A stretch of 64,000 nucleotides of DNA from Methanomicrobiaceae archaeon (GCA_029762625.1 JARVGI010000001.1:186001-250000), one strand, 5' to 3'. Counted from the first letter of the stretch, positions 26,968-35,623 are shown. Program-made: numbers and translations. Notes: generated by a model not told the origin, from the letters alone.

Positions 26968-27638
26968 TCATACATCCTGGGTATTGAGGATGCAATTCCT
27001 CCTTTCAGGCTTGAATCCTGTTCTCTTCTCCAGGATGCTCCACCGGAAGGAACGTCGCGGCTGATACGCATGCCACAATGATCCAGAAAGCGATCGCAGG
27101 AATTCAGACCGGTTGCACACGCATGACAGGATCGGTATCATGGGCCCTTTTCCCACGAACGCACGCTGCCGGCTGATCTCGATCTCTAGCCTTCCCTGTG
27201 ATGGGATCAGAGGGTGCATGAACGGGAAAGGATAGCTCCTTCATCTTCACCATGCACAGGGGCTCCTTACGTCCGCGTGGTGCGATGCCTTCTATCCGCC
27301 GCTCCTCGAATGGTTGCCTGGCCTGAAGACGGTGGCTGCCGGCGATTCCGACGCGGAAGCGCTGGTCGCGTTCTCGGAGCTGGGGATCGAGATCAGATCC
27401 CGCGGGAGCACAATAAAGAGTACGGCTACCAGCTCTTCATTTTTCGGAGCCGCCGAGACGCCCAAGAGAGGGCGAAAGGCAGATGTTTATTGTGCCTCTC
27501 CGTACAAGTCCCTGTTCGCCCGCGCCCGCCGTCGACTTCGTTGTCTCCCCGAACGCCGCCTCGCTCTCAAAGCGGGGACGCCTTCCGTAAGAGCTGGAAC
27601 CTTCCGGTATCAACTCATCTGTCGAAAGAAAAATCATG
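26968..27638. other. Stretch without a convincing gene
   Basis: About 670 bases between the small membrane protein and the PEGA lipoprotein. Open frames exist on both strands but have no start context or recognisable domain. The most protein-like piece is on the plus strand, 27236-27415 (WCDAFYPPLLEWLPGLKTVA followed by AGDSDAEALVAFSELGIE), which has no start codon after the stop at 27233 and may be a gene fragment. Base composition is mixed. I see no RNA gene, array or inverted repeat here. Confidence 0.4.
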
Positions 27639-28319
27639 CTATCGCATCTCACATGGAATCCGGGTAAATGGAGCAGATACCTCTCGCCAGAACAGCGTGT
27701 CAGCGACTTTGTTATATTCAAAATCCATATGGAAAATTCCAGCGGGATTGTTAGGGTTCGGACCAGAGACGTAGATCACGTTTGTGGCTGGATCTTGAGA
27801 CCAGTGGATGATCATCGGGTATCCTACATTAAGCTGCCCGGTTCCTCCCGATTGCAATTCAAGGATATACGCACTATCGGTTTTATTGCCTTTTTGGGTA
27901 TAGAATATCCAGCATCCCAAGAAGGGTTCGGGAGGCACCGTGGTTGGCACGGGTGTTGAGATGGTGGTAGGAACAGGAAGAGGGACGAGGGTCGCGTGAA
28001 CACTGGATGTATTGCCTGCCTGCACCTCGACATCCGTGTCCCATGCCGTATGGTCCCGGAGCCGAAGTTCGACGTGGTAGGACCCGTTCGGCAGATCGGG
28101 AATCGTGGAAGGCGTCGTCCCGCGATAGACGTCGTTCAGATAAATCTCCGCTCCTTGCGGAGTGGACGAGAGTTCAAGCGAACCCGTGGTGGGCAGGGGG
28201 GTTGGAATGGTGGTAGGCTGCACGGGGGGCTGGGGATCGGTGGTGGTCGTGGCACAGCCTGATGCGAGTACAAGAACGGCAAGGACGAACAGCACGAAGA
28301 ATTGCTTATACATATTCAA
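27639..28319 (-). CDS. PEGA-domain lipoprotein
   Basis: A 226-residue lipoprotein: signal helix, VLASGC with lipid Cys at residue 22, a Pro/Thr linker, then a PEGA domain (about 46-113; GSLELSSTPQGAEIYLNDVY and GTTPSTIPDLPNGSYHVEL), a second linker, and a C-terminal beta domain (GCWIFYTQKGNKTDSAYILE to the end) resembling the lipocalin-like modules found in methanogen surface proteins. PEGA domains are short extracellular beta modules. ATG 28319 or the ATG two codons later could be the start. Confidence 0.85.
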   Translation of the reverse strand: MNMYKQFFVLFVLAVLVLASGCATTTTDPQPPVQPTTIPTPLPTTGSLELSSTPQGAEIYLNDVYRGTTPSTIPDLPNGSYHVELRLRDHTAWDTDVEVQAGNTSSVHATLVPLPVPTTISTPVPTTVPPEPFLGCWIFYTQKGNKTDSAYILELQSGGTGQLNVGYPMIIHWSQDPATNVIYVSGPNPNNPAGIFHMDFEYNKVADTLFWREVSAPFTRIPCEMR

Positions 28320-28539
28320 CGAGGAACATTCTCTATACGATATAGATTCCGAAACGTAGCGTTCGTCGCTTTAATAACACATCAGACCTGAAACCATGAA
28401 ACCACCCCGTCGGAGTAAGATCTAAAACAAAAATACCCATTGTTCCTAACTTGAGGCAATAAAAACGGTTAGTTCATGAATTTCGCCATTTATCAATCGT
28501 GATTGTTGAAAAAGAGAAACATATGGGGATATTATATAT

Positions 28540-28575
28540 CGAGATCTCTGCCTGACCAAGGTATCGATCTGCCAG
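28540..28575 (-). pseudogene. Degenerate tRNA-Thr fragment (direct copy)
   Basis: Thirty-six bases match the D-stem/anticodon/variable region of the intact tRNA-Thr at 32526-32561 in 31 of 36 positions, in the same orientation. The core ACCAAGGTATCG (plus strand) is identical and contains the anticodon arm. The acceptor and T arms are missing, so it is not a tRNA gene. It lies 8 bases beyond the stop of the ABC ATPase gene, at the far end of a 4-kb cassette from the real tRNA. Confidence 0.6.
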
Positions 28576-28583
28576 TGATCCGG

Positions 28584-29273
28584 TCACCGGTTGACGTTGC
28601 ACTCCCGCATGCTATTGATGCGTCCGTCTTTAAGGTCAATGATCCTGCAGAAGTAGCGCTCGTGCCATTTCTCGTGTGATACCATCACGATCGTCTGGTG
28701 CAGGTCTTCGTTCAGCTGCTTGAAGAGATCGAGGATGCTCTTTGAGGTCTCCGAATCGAGATTGGCGCAGGGCTCATCGGCGAGCAGAATGCTGGGTTTG
28801 TTCACGATAGCCCGGGCGATCGCCACCCGCTGCTGCTCGCCGCCGGAGAGTTCGCTCTGGCGGTGATTGGTCCGGCCGCCGAGACCGACCTCCCTGAGCA
28901 CCTCCGCTCCCCGTCCGAGATACTCCTTCTCCGAAACACCCCGTGCGAGCGAGGTGATGATGACGTTCTCGATGGCGGTCAGCTCCGGGATCAGGGCGTA
29001 GTCCTGGAAGACGTACCCGAGCCGCTTCAACCGGAAGAGTGTCTGCTGCCGGTCCGAAAGCCTCTGAACGTCCCGGTCGTCGATGAGAACCCTCCCGGAC
29101 GTCGGCCGGTCCAGCAGTCCGAGGATATGCAGCAGCGTCGATTTCCCGCTCCCGCTCGCCCCGGTTATCCCCACAAACTCCCCGTCCGCGATGGTGAATG
29201 AGACGCCTCTGAGTGCACGCACCTCGACCTTCCCCATCCTGTAGACCCGGGTGATCTCTTCTGCGACGATCAT
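28584..29273 (-). CDS. MacB/LolD-type ABC transporter ATP-binding protein
   Basis: A 229-residue ATPase: Walker A TGASGSGKST (38-46), Q-loop YVFQDYALIPELTA, signature LSGGEQQRVA, Walker B ILLADEPCANLDSET and His switch VMVSHEKWHERY. It is the ATPase class that partners FtsX/MacB permeases and moves lipids or peptides outward or acts on surface proteins. ATG 29271-29273 lies 4 bases after the permease stop, so it is the last gene of the three-gene cassette 31737-28584. Confidence 0.93.
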   Translation of the reverse strand: MIVAEEITRVYRMGKVEVRALRGVSFTIADGEFVGITGASGSGKSTLLHILGLLDRPTSGRVLIDDRDVQRLSDRQQTLFRLKRLGYVFQDYALIPELTAIENVIITSLARGVSEKEYLGRGAEVLREVGLGGRTNHRQSELSGGEQQRVAIARAIVNKPSILLADEPCANLDSETSKSILDLFKQLNEDLHQTIVMVSHEKWHERYFCRIIDLKDGRINSMRECNVNR

Positions 29274-29277
29274 GGTT

Positions 29278-30480
29278 TCACCTCTGAATAGCGTCCAGTA
29301 TCTCTTCGCGGGCGGTCTTCCATGCCGGGATGTACCCGGCGATGACCGATACGACGAAGAGGCTTGCGATACTCCGCAACACCGTGGCCGGTTCGACCAC
29401 CGGGAAGACCGGGCCTCCCGGGAAGACGAGCGGGTTGACCGTGAGATAATAAATAACGCCGGCGGTGAGGACGATCCCGACAAGCGCACCCAGCGTGGCG
29501 ATGAAGAGCACCTGCAGAACGTAGGAGTTGATGATGATCTGCTTGTCGATCCCGATCGCCTTTAAGATCCCTATCTGGCGGCGTTTGTTCACGGTGTTGA
29601 TGAAGATGACGATGAAGATCACGACAACGGCGATGATCAGGCTGACCAGGGTCGAGATGGCGTTGATGATCTCAAAGCTCTGGATGGCCTGGTCGACGAA
29701 CCCGGCCGCCTTCTGCTGGAAGGTGAAGACCTGCTGCTGGATGCCGTACGAGAACAGGCGTGTCCGGTACATCTCCTCCTGGCCGTCGACAGCGGTCTTT
29801 ACCAGAATCTCCGATGCCTGATCTTCGAGTCCCAGAACCTGCGCCACCGGGTCGGTGGTCGTGAACGCGGAGGTATCGACGCCGATGGACTGGGTCTCGT
29901 AGATCCCCTTCACCTGGAACGTCCGCCGTTCCCCGTTCGGGAACGCGACCTCGACCGAGTCGCCGACCTGCACGCCCTGCAGCGTCGGAAGGCCGCCTCC
30001 TTCCTCTCCCTCCGTCCCGGCGAGGATCGCCCCCATGATGATCGTGTCCGTATCGCCCGCGCTCAGGAACTCTCCCCGGATCATGTTCTCATGGATCTTC
30101 GTCACCGATCGTTCGTCCTGCGGGTTGATCCCGTAGAGCGTGCTCCGGGCGTCATGCCCTTTGTAGAAGTAGGTAACCCCCGTCGAGATACGGGGCGAGG
30201 TGCCGGCGATCCCGGGGATCCGCTCGACCTTCTTCTGCAGCGTGTCGACGTCGCTGATGTACTGCTCGCCTTCCCGGGGTTCGATGACCAGGTTGCCGTA
30301 GTTGAAGTTGATAGACTGGGAGTTGAAGGTCTCGACGACACCCGAGATGATCGAGGGGAGGAAGACCAGGTTGACAAAGACAAGGGCGATGATCATGAGG
30401 GTGAGGATCAGAGTGCCCTTGCTCCCCCGCTGGATCTGTTTGAAGGCCAGGAAGGATGCGACTTTAAGATTCTCCAGCAT
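29278..30480 (-). CDS. FtsX/MacB-type ABC transporter permease
   Basis: A 400-residue permease with the MacB layout: one N-terminal helix (LILTLMIIALVFVNLVFLPS), a large extracytoplasmic domain (about 45-260), then three C-terminal helices including KRRQIGILKAIGIDKQIIIN, the coupling-helix region. It lies between the surface protein and the ATPase gene. In archaea such cassettes are linked to export or assembly of cell-envelope components; the substrate is unknown. Confidence 0.92.
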   Translation of the reverse strand: MLENLKVASFLAFKQIQRGSKGTLILTLMIIALVFVNLVFLPSIISGVVETFNSQSINFNYGNLVIEPREGEQYISDVDTLQKKVERIPGIAGTSPRISTGVTYFYKGHDARSTLYGINPQDERSVTKIHENMIRGEFLSAGDTDTIIMGAILAGTEGEEGGGLPTLQGVQVGDSVEVAFPNGERRTFQVKGIYETQSIGVDTSAFTTTDPVAQVLGLEDQASEILVKTAVDGQEEMYRTRLFSYGIQQQVFTFQQKAAGFVDQAIQSFEIINAISTLVSLIIAVVVIFIVIFINTVNKRRQIGILKAIGIDKQIIINSYVLQVLFIATLGALVGIVLTAGVIYYLTVNPLVFPGGPVFPVVEPATVLRSIASLFVVSVIAGYIPAWKTAREEILDAIQR

Positions 30481-30489
30481 AGCAGGTTC

Positions 30490-31737
30490 CTACACGATCT
30501 CCTCTTCCTGCTGCCGTCTCCGCCACCACCAGAAGGCGACCGCCGCCGCGATGAGCACAATCACCAACACGGCGATCACGAGGACGGTATTATTCGACTC
30601 GGCGACGGTCAGTTGCAGTGTCTCCTCCGCCATATGCGTCCCGAAGTCGTCGGTGTAGGTGATCCTCAGGGTGTAGTCGAACGTCCCCGCCTCGTCGGCC
30701 GTGAGGGTGAATACGGCAGGAGCATCGTTCTGGGGCTCGATGGTGCCCATGAACGCAATGGTGCTGCCCGGCAGGGGAAGGCCATCGATCGTCGCTCGAA
30801 CGGAGTTCGCATCCCCGGTGCCGACGTTCTCGACCCTGATGATCAGGTCGACCGGATCGCCCGCCGTGATCCTGGTCGGGTCGGTGCTGACCGAAGCGAT
30901 CCCGAGATCCGCCCTGCCCTGGATGGGCACGCCCACGGTCGAGGCCTCCCGGAAGATGGTTCCGTCGGCGTTCCGATACGTGACGGTGACCAGTACGGGC
31001 TGCAGGCCGATCTCGGTCTCCGTATCGGTCAGGAACTGCATATCAATCGCTTCCTGCCCGCCGGGCGGTATCGCCGAAAAATACCATGTCTGTGGGGTGG
31101 CTGCGGTTATCGACCGGGTGGTCGCGTTCGCATTGAGGGTGATGTCGCTCGCCGTCGCTGCACCGTCGTTGGCAAGCTTCAGCGTGAGATTGAAGCGGTC
31201 GCCGGGAACGACGCTCTCCGGGACACTCCGTTCGACCCGGATGGCCGGCTTCTTGATGAGCGCGTACCGGGAGTTCACATTCACCGGGACGGGATACTTC
31301 ACGGCGGTCGCTCCGCGGACCCGGATCCAGACTTCGGGAAAGTAAATACCCTCCCCGGCGGGTGCCCGGAAGAGAAAAGTGAGGGGCATGGACTGCCCGG
31401 GCCCGATCTCCCCGACACGCCCGAAGCTCCCGGTCAGCACCTCGATCCCGTCGCCCTGCAGGGTGGCGTCTTCGACGAACGCATTGATCTGGGTATTCGT
31501 CGTCATGGTCTCCTGGGCTCCCCCGGGCCCCGTCTCGACGACCGTCTCGGTACGGCTTGCAGCTGTTGCGGTGCTGGTCAGGGTGACCGTGATGGTTCCG
31601 ATATCGCCTGGCTGCAGCACGTTCGGGGTTACCGTATAGTTGGAGATGATCACCGTGGGCTCATCGGCGGCAGCAATAGCGGGAACAAAGGCCGCCAGAA
31701 GAACCAGCGCCAGGAGATATATTTCGTGCCTCTTCAT
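30490..31737 (-). CDS. COG1361-type surface protein with CARDB-like repeats and C-terminal anchor
   Basis: A 415-residue protein: signal peptide (MKRHEIYLLALVLLAAFVPA), a series of Ig-like modules (about 25-370; DEPTVIISNYTVTPNVLQPG, PAIRVERSVPESVVPGDRFN, and DLGIASVSTDPTRITAGDPV mark three module starts), then one transmembrane helix (VLVIAVLVIVLIAAAVAFWW) and a basic tail RRRQQ. It is the extracellular partner commonly encoded with MacB-like transporters in methanogens. ATG 31737 follows GGAGG in the leader. First gene of the ABC cassette. Confidence 0.85.
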   Translation of the reverse strand: MKRHEIYLLALVLLAAFVPAIAAADEPTVIISNYTVTPNVLQPGDIGTITVTLTSTATAASRTETVVETGPGGAQETMTTNTQINAFVEDATLQGDGIEVLTGSFGRVGEIGPGQSMPLTFLFRAPAGEGIYFPEVWIRVRGATAVKYPVPVNVNSRYALIKKPAIRVERSVPESVVPGDRFNLTLKLANDGAATASDITLNANATTRSITAATPQTWYFSAIPPGGQEAIDMQFLTDTETEIGLQPVLVTVTYRNADGTIFREASTVGVPIQGRADLGIASVSTDPTRITAGDPVDLIIRVENVGTGDANSVRATIDGLPLPGSTIAFMGTIEPQNDAPAVFTLTADEAGTFDYTLRITYTDDFGTHMAEETLQLTVAESNNTVLVIAVLVIVLIAAAVAFWWWRRRQQEEEIV

Positions 31738-31836
31738 GCCTCTTCCTCCGCAGGGTGCGGAGACCACCCGGGCATCCGGCACCGGTTCTTCGATCCCGGC
31801 TGCTCCTTTTGGTTGATGGGGTGATACATCCCGCCG

Positions 31837-31848
31837 GGTTATATAACC
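31837..31848 (-). promoter_or_regulatory. TATA box of the ABC cassette (perfect palindrome)
   Basis: GGTTATATAACC is a perfect 12-base palindrome about 100 bases before the first gene of the cassette. It could direct transcription on either strand; toward the cassette it predicts a start near 31818 and a leader of about 80 bases. Confidence 0.5.
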
Positions 31849-31958
31849 ATTGCGCCGGCGGCCCGGGCGGGAGGCGGTGCAACCATTCAATACAGGCGAC
31901 AGATACTGGTGAGACGCAATGGAGCGCGGGTGCAATAACTCGTGAGAGGCATCAATAC

Positions 31959-32180
31959 CATGATCAGAGAGTGCGGCGGACGTGGCAGAACCCGGAGTCT
32001 ATCCTGGCCGTCATCGGCCTTGCTCCCGATCAGACGTTCGTGGATATCGGGTGCGGGGACGGCTTCTTCACCATCGCGGCACGGCCGAAAGGTCCGCCGG
32101 TTCCGGAGTGGATGGCGGTGTTGAGCGAGTACGGTATTCCTGTAACGATTCACGGAGGTAGAAATATCAGGTATCGATGA
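31959..32180 (+). pseudogene. Truncated class I SAM methyltransferase
   Basis: The frame reads VRRTWQNPESILAVIGLAPD then QTFVDIGCGDGFFTIAA, the opening of a class I methyltransferase including motif I (D-I-G-C-G-D-G). After about 32087 the sequence stops resembling a methyltransferase and the frame ends at 32178. Only GTG 31971 is available as a start, with no ribosome site. It is a gene fragment, and it lies between the ABC cassette and tRNA-Thr. Confidence 0.6.
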
Positions 32181-32445
32181 AAAGAGGGGCATCTGGCAGG
32201 ATCTGAGAAACGGAAATGAAGATGTCTATCTTTTCGAAGGAGAAAAACCAGGTAATCCAGTGCCAGAATTTCCTTCCGCATGCCTTCATGCCTCATTGCT
32301 ATCCGGTATGATTTGCATTTCATTGCGGATTCGAGGAAAAAATTCCAGACAAAAAATGAGATTGTTGTTTCATTCCAAGAATCACCGATATCGAACCGAT
32401 AGCGGTTATGTTGACGATATTGCCAAGGAGATCCACGGAAGATGA
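32150..32445 (+). other. AT-rich open frame of unknown origin
   Basis: A frame open from a TAA near 32140 to TGA 32443-32445 with clearly more A+T than its surroundings. It translates as EVEISGIDEKRGIWQDLRNG, NEDVYLFEGEKPGNPVPEFP and further without stop, which is protein-like at first and weak later. The only start codons are an internal GTG (32260) and ATG (32309). It may be a decayed gene brought in with the material near the tRNA; no family is recognised. Confidence 0.3.
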
Positions 32446-32488
32446 ATCCATCAAGCGCCGAATATCCGGTGCCCTATAATGGTAACAA

Positions 32489-32498
32489 TTAAAAAAGA
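32489..32498 (-). terminator. T-run terminator of tRNA-Thr
   Basis: On the minus strand six consecutive T (plus-strand A 32491-32496) begin about 8 bases after the tRNA 3' end, the usual archaeal tRNA termination signal. Confidence 0.55.
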
Positions 32499-32503
32499 AA
32501 GCA

Positions 32504-32577
32504 AGCCTCAGGCGAGATTTGAACTCGCGATCTATACCTTACCAAGGTATCGCTCTGCCAGGCTGAGCCACTGAGGC
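32504..32577 (-). tRNA. tRNA-Thr (anticodon GGT)
   Basis: A complete 74-base cloverleaf: acceptor GCCTCAG pairs with CTGAGGC; D-stem GCTC/GAGC; anticodon stem ATACC/GGTAT around loop TTGGTAA, so the anticodon is GGT, reading ACC/ACT; variable AGATC; T stem GCGAG/CTCGC with loop TTCAAAT. The discriminator is T, as in archaeal tRNA-Thr. CCA is not encoded. Its anticodon region is duplicated at 28540-28575. Confidence 0.95.
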
Positions 32578-32604
32578 AGAATGCATCATAAATGTCAGTC
32601 TGCT

Positions 32605-32616
32605 CTCTATAAAACC
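32605..32616 (-). promoter_or_regulatory. TATA box of tRNA-Thr
   Basis: Minus strand GGTTTTATAGAG, about 34 bases before the mature 5' end at 32577. It predicts transcription from near 32585 with a short 5' leader. Confidence 0.6.
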
Positions 32617-32777
32617 TTACTGAATATGATTGGCGGGAAGGGGTAATCGGCAGGCTCCTTCGGCACTATATCGTTTGTTTGTGGTGTTCGCGCCTGCCGG
32701 GTGCGCGAGTTCGAGCCCCCCCCAGCCGCGACGGGCAGGTGGAGGTTCGGGGACGAGGCCCGGGCCAGCCCCGGAGG

Positions 32778-33488
32778 CTACAGCCTTCGCAGGGCATCGA
32801 TGCTCTCACCTGCACCCTCGAAGGTCGCCACCTCGATAATGGCGACGGCGTGGTTCCTGCGCACCGCCTCCATCACGGGTGCAAAATCAATGGTGCCGTC
32901 TCCCACGGTGTTGTGGCTGTCCGCATCGCCGTTGTTGTCGTGGAGGTGGAAGTGGGCGACGGAGCAGTCGAGCCAGTGCTCCAGACAGCCGTTGGTGTGC
33001 GCATGCCCCACGTCGAGGGCCAGGCCGACGCCGTCGATCAGGGTGAGCTCGTCGGGGGTGCGGAGGAAAAAGTGCCCCCAGTTGGGCATGTTTTCGATAA
33101 AAAAGGTGACCGAGAGTTCTTCGGCCGCGGCTTTGAGCTCCCCGAGGGAGCGCCTGAACTGATCGATCGCCGCGTCCCGCTCCTCCTGCCAGGCGCAGTA
33201 GCCCGGATGCACCACCACCCCCGCATCCACCTCGGCGGCGACCTCAAAGCACTGGGCGATCACCTCCACGCTCGCCCGCCGGATGGGTCCCAGCTGGCTG
33301 GCGATATTGACGCTCCGTGCGGGGGCGTGGATGAAATAGCGGAAGCTGAACGTTTCAAGAATATCCGGACCATCGAGAAAATGGAGCCCCTCGTCAACGA
33401 CTTCCACGGTATCGGTGACTGTCCCGAGCGCATCAAGCGCCGCAGGAAGGGGTTTGTGGTGCAGGCAGCAGGTTGACACCCCGAACAT
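32778..33488 (-). CDS. Sugar phosphate isomerase/epimerase-like TIM barrel protein
   Basis: A 236-residue xylose-isomerase-like TIM barrel. Metal-binding strands are visible: FRYFIHAPARSVNI, VVVHPGYCAW, VTFFIENMPNW (Glu ligand), LALDVGHAHTNG (Asp-x-x-His), VAHFHLHDNNGDAD (His-x-His) and AIIEVATFEG (Glu). Members act as epimerases or endonuclease IV-like enzymes; lack of DNA-binding loops favours a sugar substrate. ATG 33486-33488 (MFGVSTCCLH) fits the family N-terminus; starts further upstream would overlap the DUF134 gene. Confidence 0.82.
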   Translation of the reverse strand: MFGVSTCCLHHKPLPAALDALGTVTDTVEVVDEGLHFLDGPDILETFSFRYFIHAPARSVNIASQLGPIRRASVEVIAQCFEVAAEVDAGVVVHPGYCAWQEERDAAIDQFRRSLGELKAAAEELSVTFFIENMPNWGHFFLRTPDELTLIDGVGLALDVGHAHTNGCLEHWLDCSVAHFHLHDNNGDADSHNTVGDGTIDFAPVMEAVRRNHAVAIIEVATFEGAGESIDALRRL

Positions 33489-33519
33489 AGGGTATCGTAT
33501 CGCCTGCGAACACAAGAGA

Positions 33520-33894
33520 TTATTCATCTTCATCGGGCTCGACACCCGGAATACCGCAGGTGTCCCGCATGACCTCATCGCACCCTGCTATCTCGATGAA
33601 CCTGCCGTGCACAAGTGCGTCGGCCACCTTTCGCCGCGCCTCGTGGAGGTCACGCCAGACCGTCTTCCTCGAAACCCCGAGAGTGAGGGCGGCCTCATCC
33701 TGCGTGAGCCCCTGCAGGTCCACGAGCCTGAGCACTTCGACCTCGTCCGGGCGCAAACTGACCGAGCCGGCAGGCGGACCGCTCCGGCACACCGGGGCAA
33801 AACACCGATAGCGGAAGCCGGGATCGCAGAAACGCTCGACCCTGCGCCTCCCCCGCCCTCTCCGAAACCCGCGTCCGAAAGGCTGTCCGTTCAT
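33520..33894 (-). CDS. DUF134 helix-turn-helix protein
   Basis: A 124-residue protein. The N-terminus is Arg/Gly-rich with four scattered cysteines (CDPGFRYRCFAPVC), and the C-terminal half is a sigma-70 region 4-like helix-turn-helix (LRPDEVEVLRLVDLQGLTQD then EAALTLGVSRKTVWRDLHEA). DUF134 proteins accompany NifX/MinD genes across archaea and are presumed DNA-binding regulators. It overlaps the MinD gene stop as ATGA (33891-33894). Confidence 0.9.
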   Translation of the reverse strand: MNGQPFGRGFRRGRGRRRVERFCDPGFRYRCFAPVCRSGPPAGSVSLRPDEVEVLRLVDLQGLTQDEAALTLGVSRKTVWRDLHEARRKVADALVHGRFIEIAGCDEVMRDTCGIPGVEPDEDE

Positions 33895-34760
33895 CCTCTC
33901 TCAAGCCTCGATGCAAGGGTCTCCCACATCTCCCGCAGTGCGTCCGCGGCAGGACAGTCGTAGGCGGTCACCGGCGTTCGGTTCCTGATCGCCTCGATCA
34001 CCATCGGATCGAAAGGGATCCTGCCCACCACGGGGATCCCTTCGTCCTCACAGTACTTCTCGATCCGTGCGGCGACCGACTCTTCGAGATTGTATTTGTT
34101 GATTGCCACGAAGATATCCACGCCGAAATTGCGCGCCACCTTCACCACGCGTCCGAGGTCGTGGAGGCCCGAGGTGCTTGGCTCGGTGACGATGAGCACC
34201 GCATCCATGCCGGTCACGGTGGCGATGAGCGGGCAGCCGATGCCGGGCGGCCCGTCGGTGATCAAAAGATCGCGGTTCCCCGCACGCTCATTGACGCGCT
34301 TTTTCACCTCGGAGACCAGAAGGCCCGAGGTGCCCGAACCGGGGTCGAGGCGGGCGTGAGCGAGAGGGCCCCTGTCGGTGCGGGAATAAAAGATCTTCCC
34401 GCTCTCCCGGTCCTTCATGGCGGTGGCGTCCGCCGGGCAGACGAGGGTGCAGACAGCACACCCCTCGCATTTGACCGGGTCGACGTAAAACCGTTCATCC
34501 CGATACTCGATTGCCCCGAAGCGGCAGTATTCCTCGCAGTTCCCGCACTGGATGCAGAGGTCCTGATCGATGTCGGCCACCTGCATACCCCGGTACGCCT
34601 CGGTGGTCTCGATCTCGTGCTCGAACAGCAGCTCGAGGTTTGCCGCATCCACATCACAGTCCGCAAAGACCAGATCCCCTTTCGCGAGGGTGGCAAGCGC
34701 GCCCGTAATCATGGTCTTTCCCGTGCCGCCCTTGCCACTGATGACCGCGATCTTCTTCAT
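33891..34760 (-). CDS. MinD-superfamily ATPase with inserted ferredoxin domain (second copy)
   Basis: A 289-residue Mrp/MinD-like ATPase: deviant Walker A GKGGTGKT (about 10-17), then an inserted 2x[4Fe-4S] ferredoxin domain (CIQCGNCEEYCRF about 71-83; CEGCAVCTLVCPADA) and the switch regions of the P-loop fold (LLITDGPPGIGCP). Such proteins come in tandem in methanogens and are thought to help iron-sulfur or other metal cofactor handling. Its ATG overlaps the stop of the first copy by 4 bases. Adjacent to DUF134 and NifX-like genes in one operon. Confidence 0.93.
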   Translation of the reverse strand: MKKIAVISGKGGTGKTMITGALATLAKGDLVFADCDVDAANLELLFEHEIETTEAYRGMQVADIDQDLCIQCGNCEEYCRFGAIEYRDERFYVDPVKCEGCAVCTLVCPADATAMKDRESGKIFYSRTDRGPLAHARLDPGSGTSGLLVSEVKKRVNERAGNRDLLITDGPPGIGCPLIATVTGMDAVLIVTEPSTSGLHDLGRVVKVARNFGVDIFVAINKYNLEESVAARIEKYCEDEGIPVVGRIPFDPMVIEAIRNRTPVTAYDCPAADALREMWETLASRLERG

Positions 34761-35608
34761 GGTGCGCCTCCCGTGCGTATGCAGATGTCTTCAAAGAGTT
34801 CGAAGAACCGTTCCTGCCATTCGGGCATGGCGACGGAGAAGAGATCTCCCCTGCTCTGGAGCCGGGCGATCTCGCGGTCAAAGGGAATCTTCATATGAAT
34901 GTCGAGCCCCGCTTCCCGGCAGAAGGCCTCGGTCTCGTCATCCTCCCCGTCGCTGCGGTTGATCACCACGCCAGCGGGAATGCAGAGCTTCCGCACCACC
35001 TCTGCGGCCAGCCGCAGATCGTGCAGCCCGAACGGCGTGGATTCGGTGACCAGCACCACATAGTCCGATCCCTCGATCGTCTCGATCACCGGGCATGCCG
35101 TCCCCGGCGAGGCGTCGTAGATGACAAGATCGTTGCCTTCCGCAGCCTCCTTCGCCGCCTTGATCACGGGTATCCCGTTCGGCTCCCCTTCGTCGAGCAC
35201 GCCGGTGATAAGGCGCAGGTGCTCATCGACGGGTGCATCCCATACCTTCCCGATTACCCGTTCGGTCTCGGAAATCGCCTCTTTCGGGCAGATTATCCGG
35301 CAGCCGCCGCAGGAATGGCAGAGGTCATCGAAGAACATGATCTTCTCCGGGAGCACGGCGATTGCCCCGTACCGGCAGAATTCCCCGCATTTTCCGCAGA
35401 AATCGCACTTCCCCGTATCGAAGACGGGAATCGGCATCGTCACCCCGGATTCGCTCTTCCCTGCAGAGAAAAAGAGATGAAGATTTGGTTCCTCCACGTC
35501 GCAGTCGACCAGCACGACGTCGCGGCCCCGTGAGATGCTCCACGCGAAGTTTGCGGAAAACGTGCTTTTTCCGGTTCCTCCCTTGCCACTCGCCACCACG
35601 ATTTTCAT
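34757..35608 (-). CDS. MinD-superfamily ATPase with inserted ferredoxin domain (first copy)
   Basis: A 283-residue paralogue of the downstream gene: Walker A SGKGGTGKST near the N-terminus, ferredoxin insert with CDFCGKCGEFCRYGAIA and CHSCGGCRIICPKEAI, and VIYDASPGTACPVIETIEG. ATG 35606-35608 (MKIVVASGKGG) is preferred; upstream in-frame codons only add four residues and run into the NifX-like gene. The two copies differ enough to form a heterodimer, as is proposed for this family. Confidence 0.93.
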   Translation of the reverse strand: MKIVVASGKGGTGKSTFSANFAWSISRGRDVVLVDCDVEEPNLHLFFSAGKSESGVTMPIPVFDTGKCDFCGKCGEFCRYGAIAVLPEKIMFFDDLCHSCGGCRIICPKEAISETERVIGKVWDAPVDEHLRLITGVLDEGEPNGIPVIKAAKEAAEGNDLVIYDASPGTACPVIETIEGSDYVVLVTESTPFGLHDLRLAAEVVRKLCIPAGVVINRSDGEDDETEAFCREAGLDIHMKIPFDREIARLQSRGDLFSVAMPEWQERFFELFEDICIRTGGAP

Positions 35609-35623
35609 ATGCCGCAACACACC

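Noticed and set aside
27214-27774. Plus-strand open frame of 186 codons
   Set aside because: Mixed frames, Arg/Ser/Pro-rich composition and overlap with the PEGA lipoprotein gene; no domain.
32695-32725. T-arm-like GCGAGTTCGAGCCCCC as a second tRNA
   Set aside because: No acceptor, D or anticodon arms can be folded around it.
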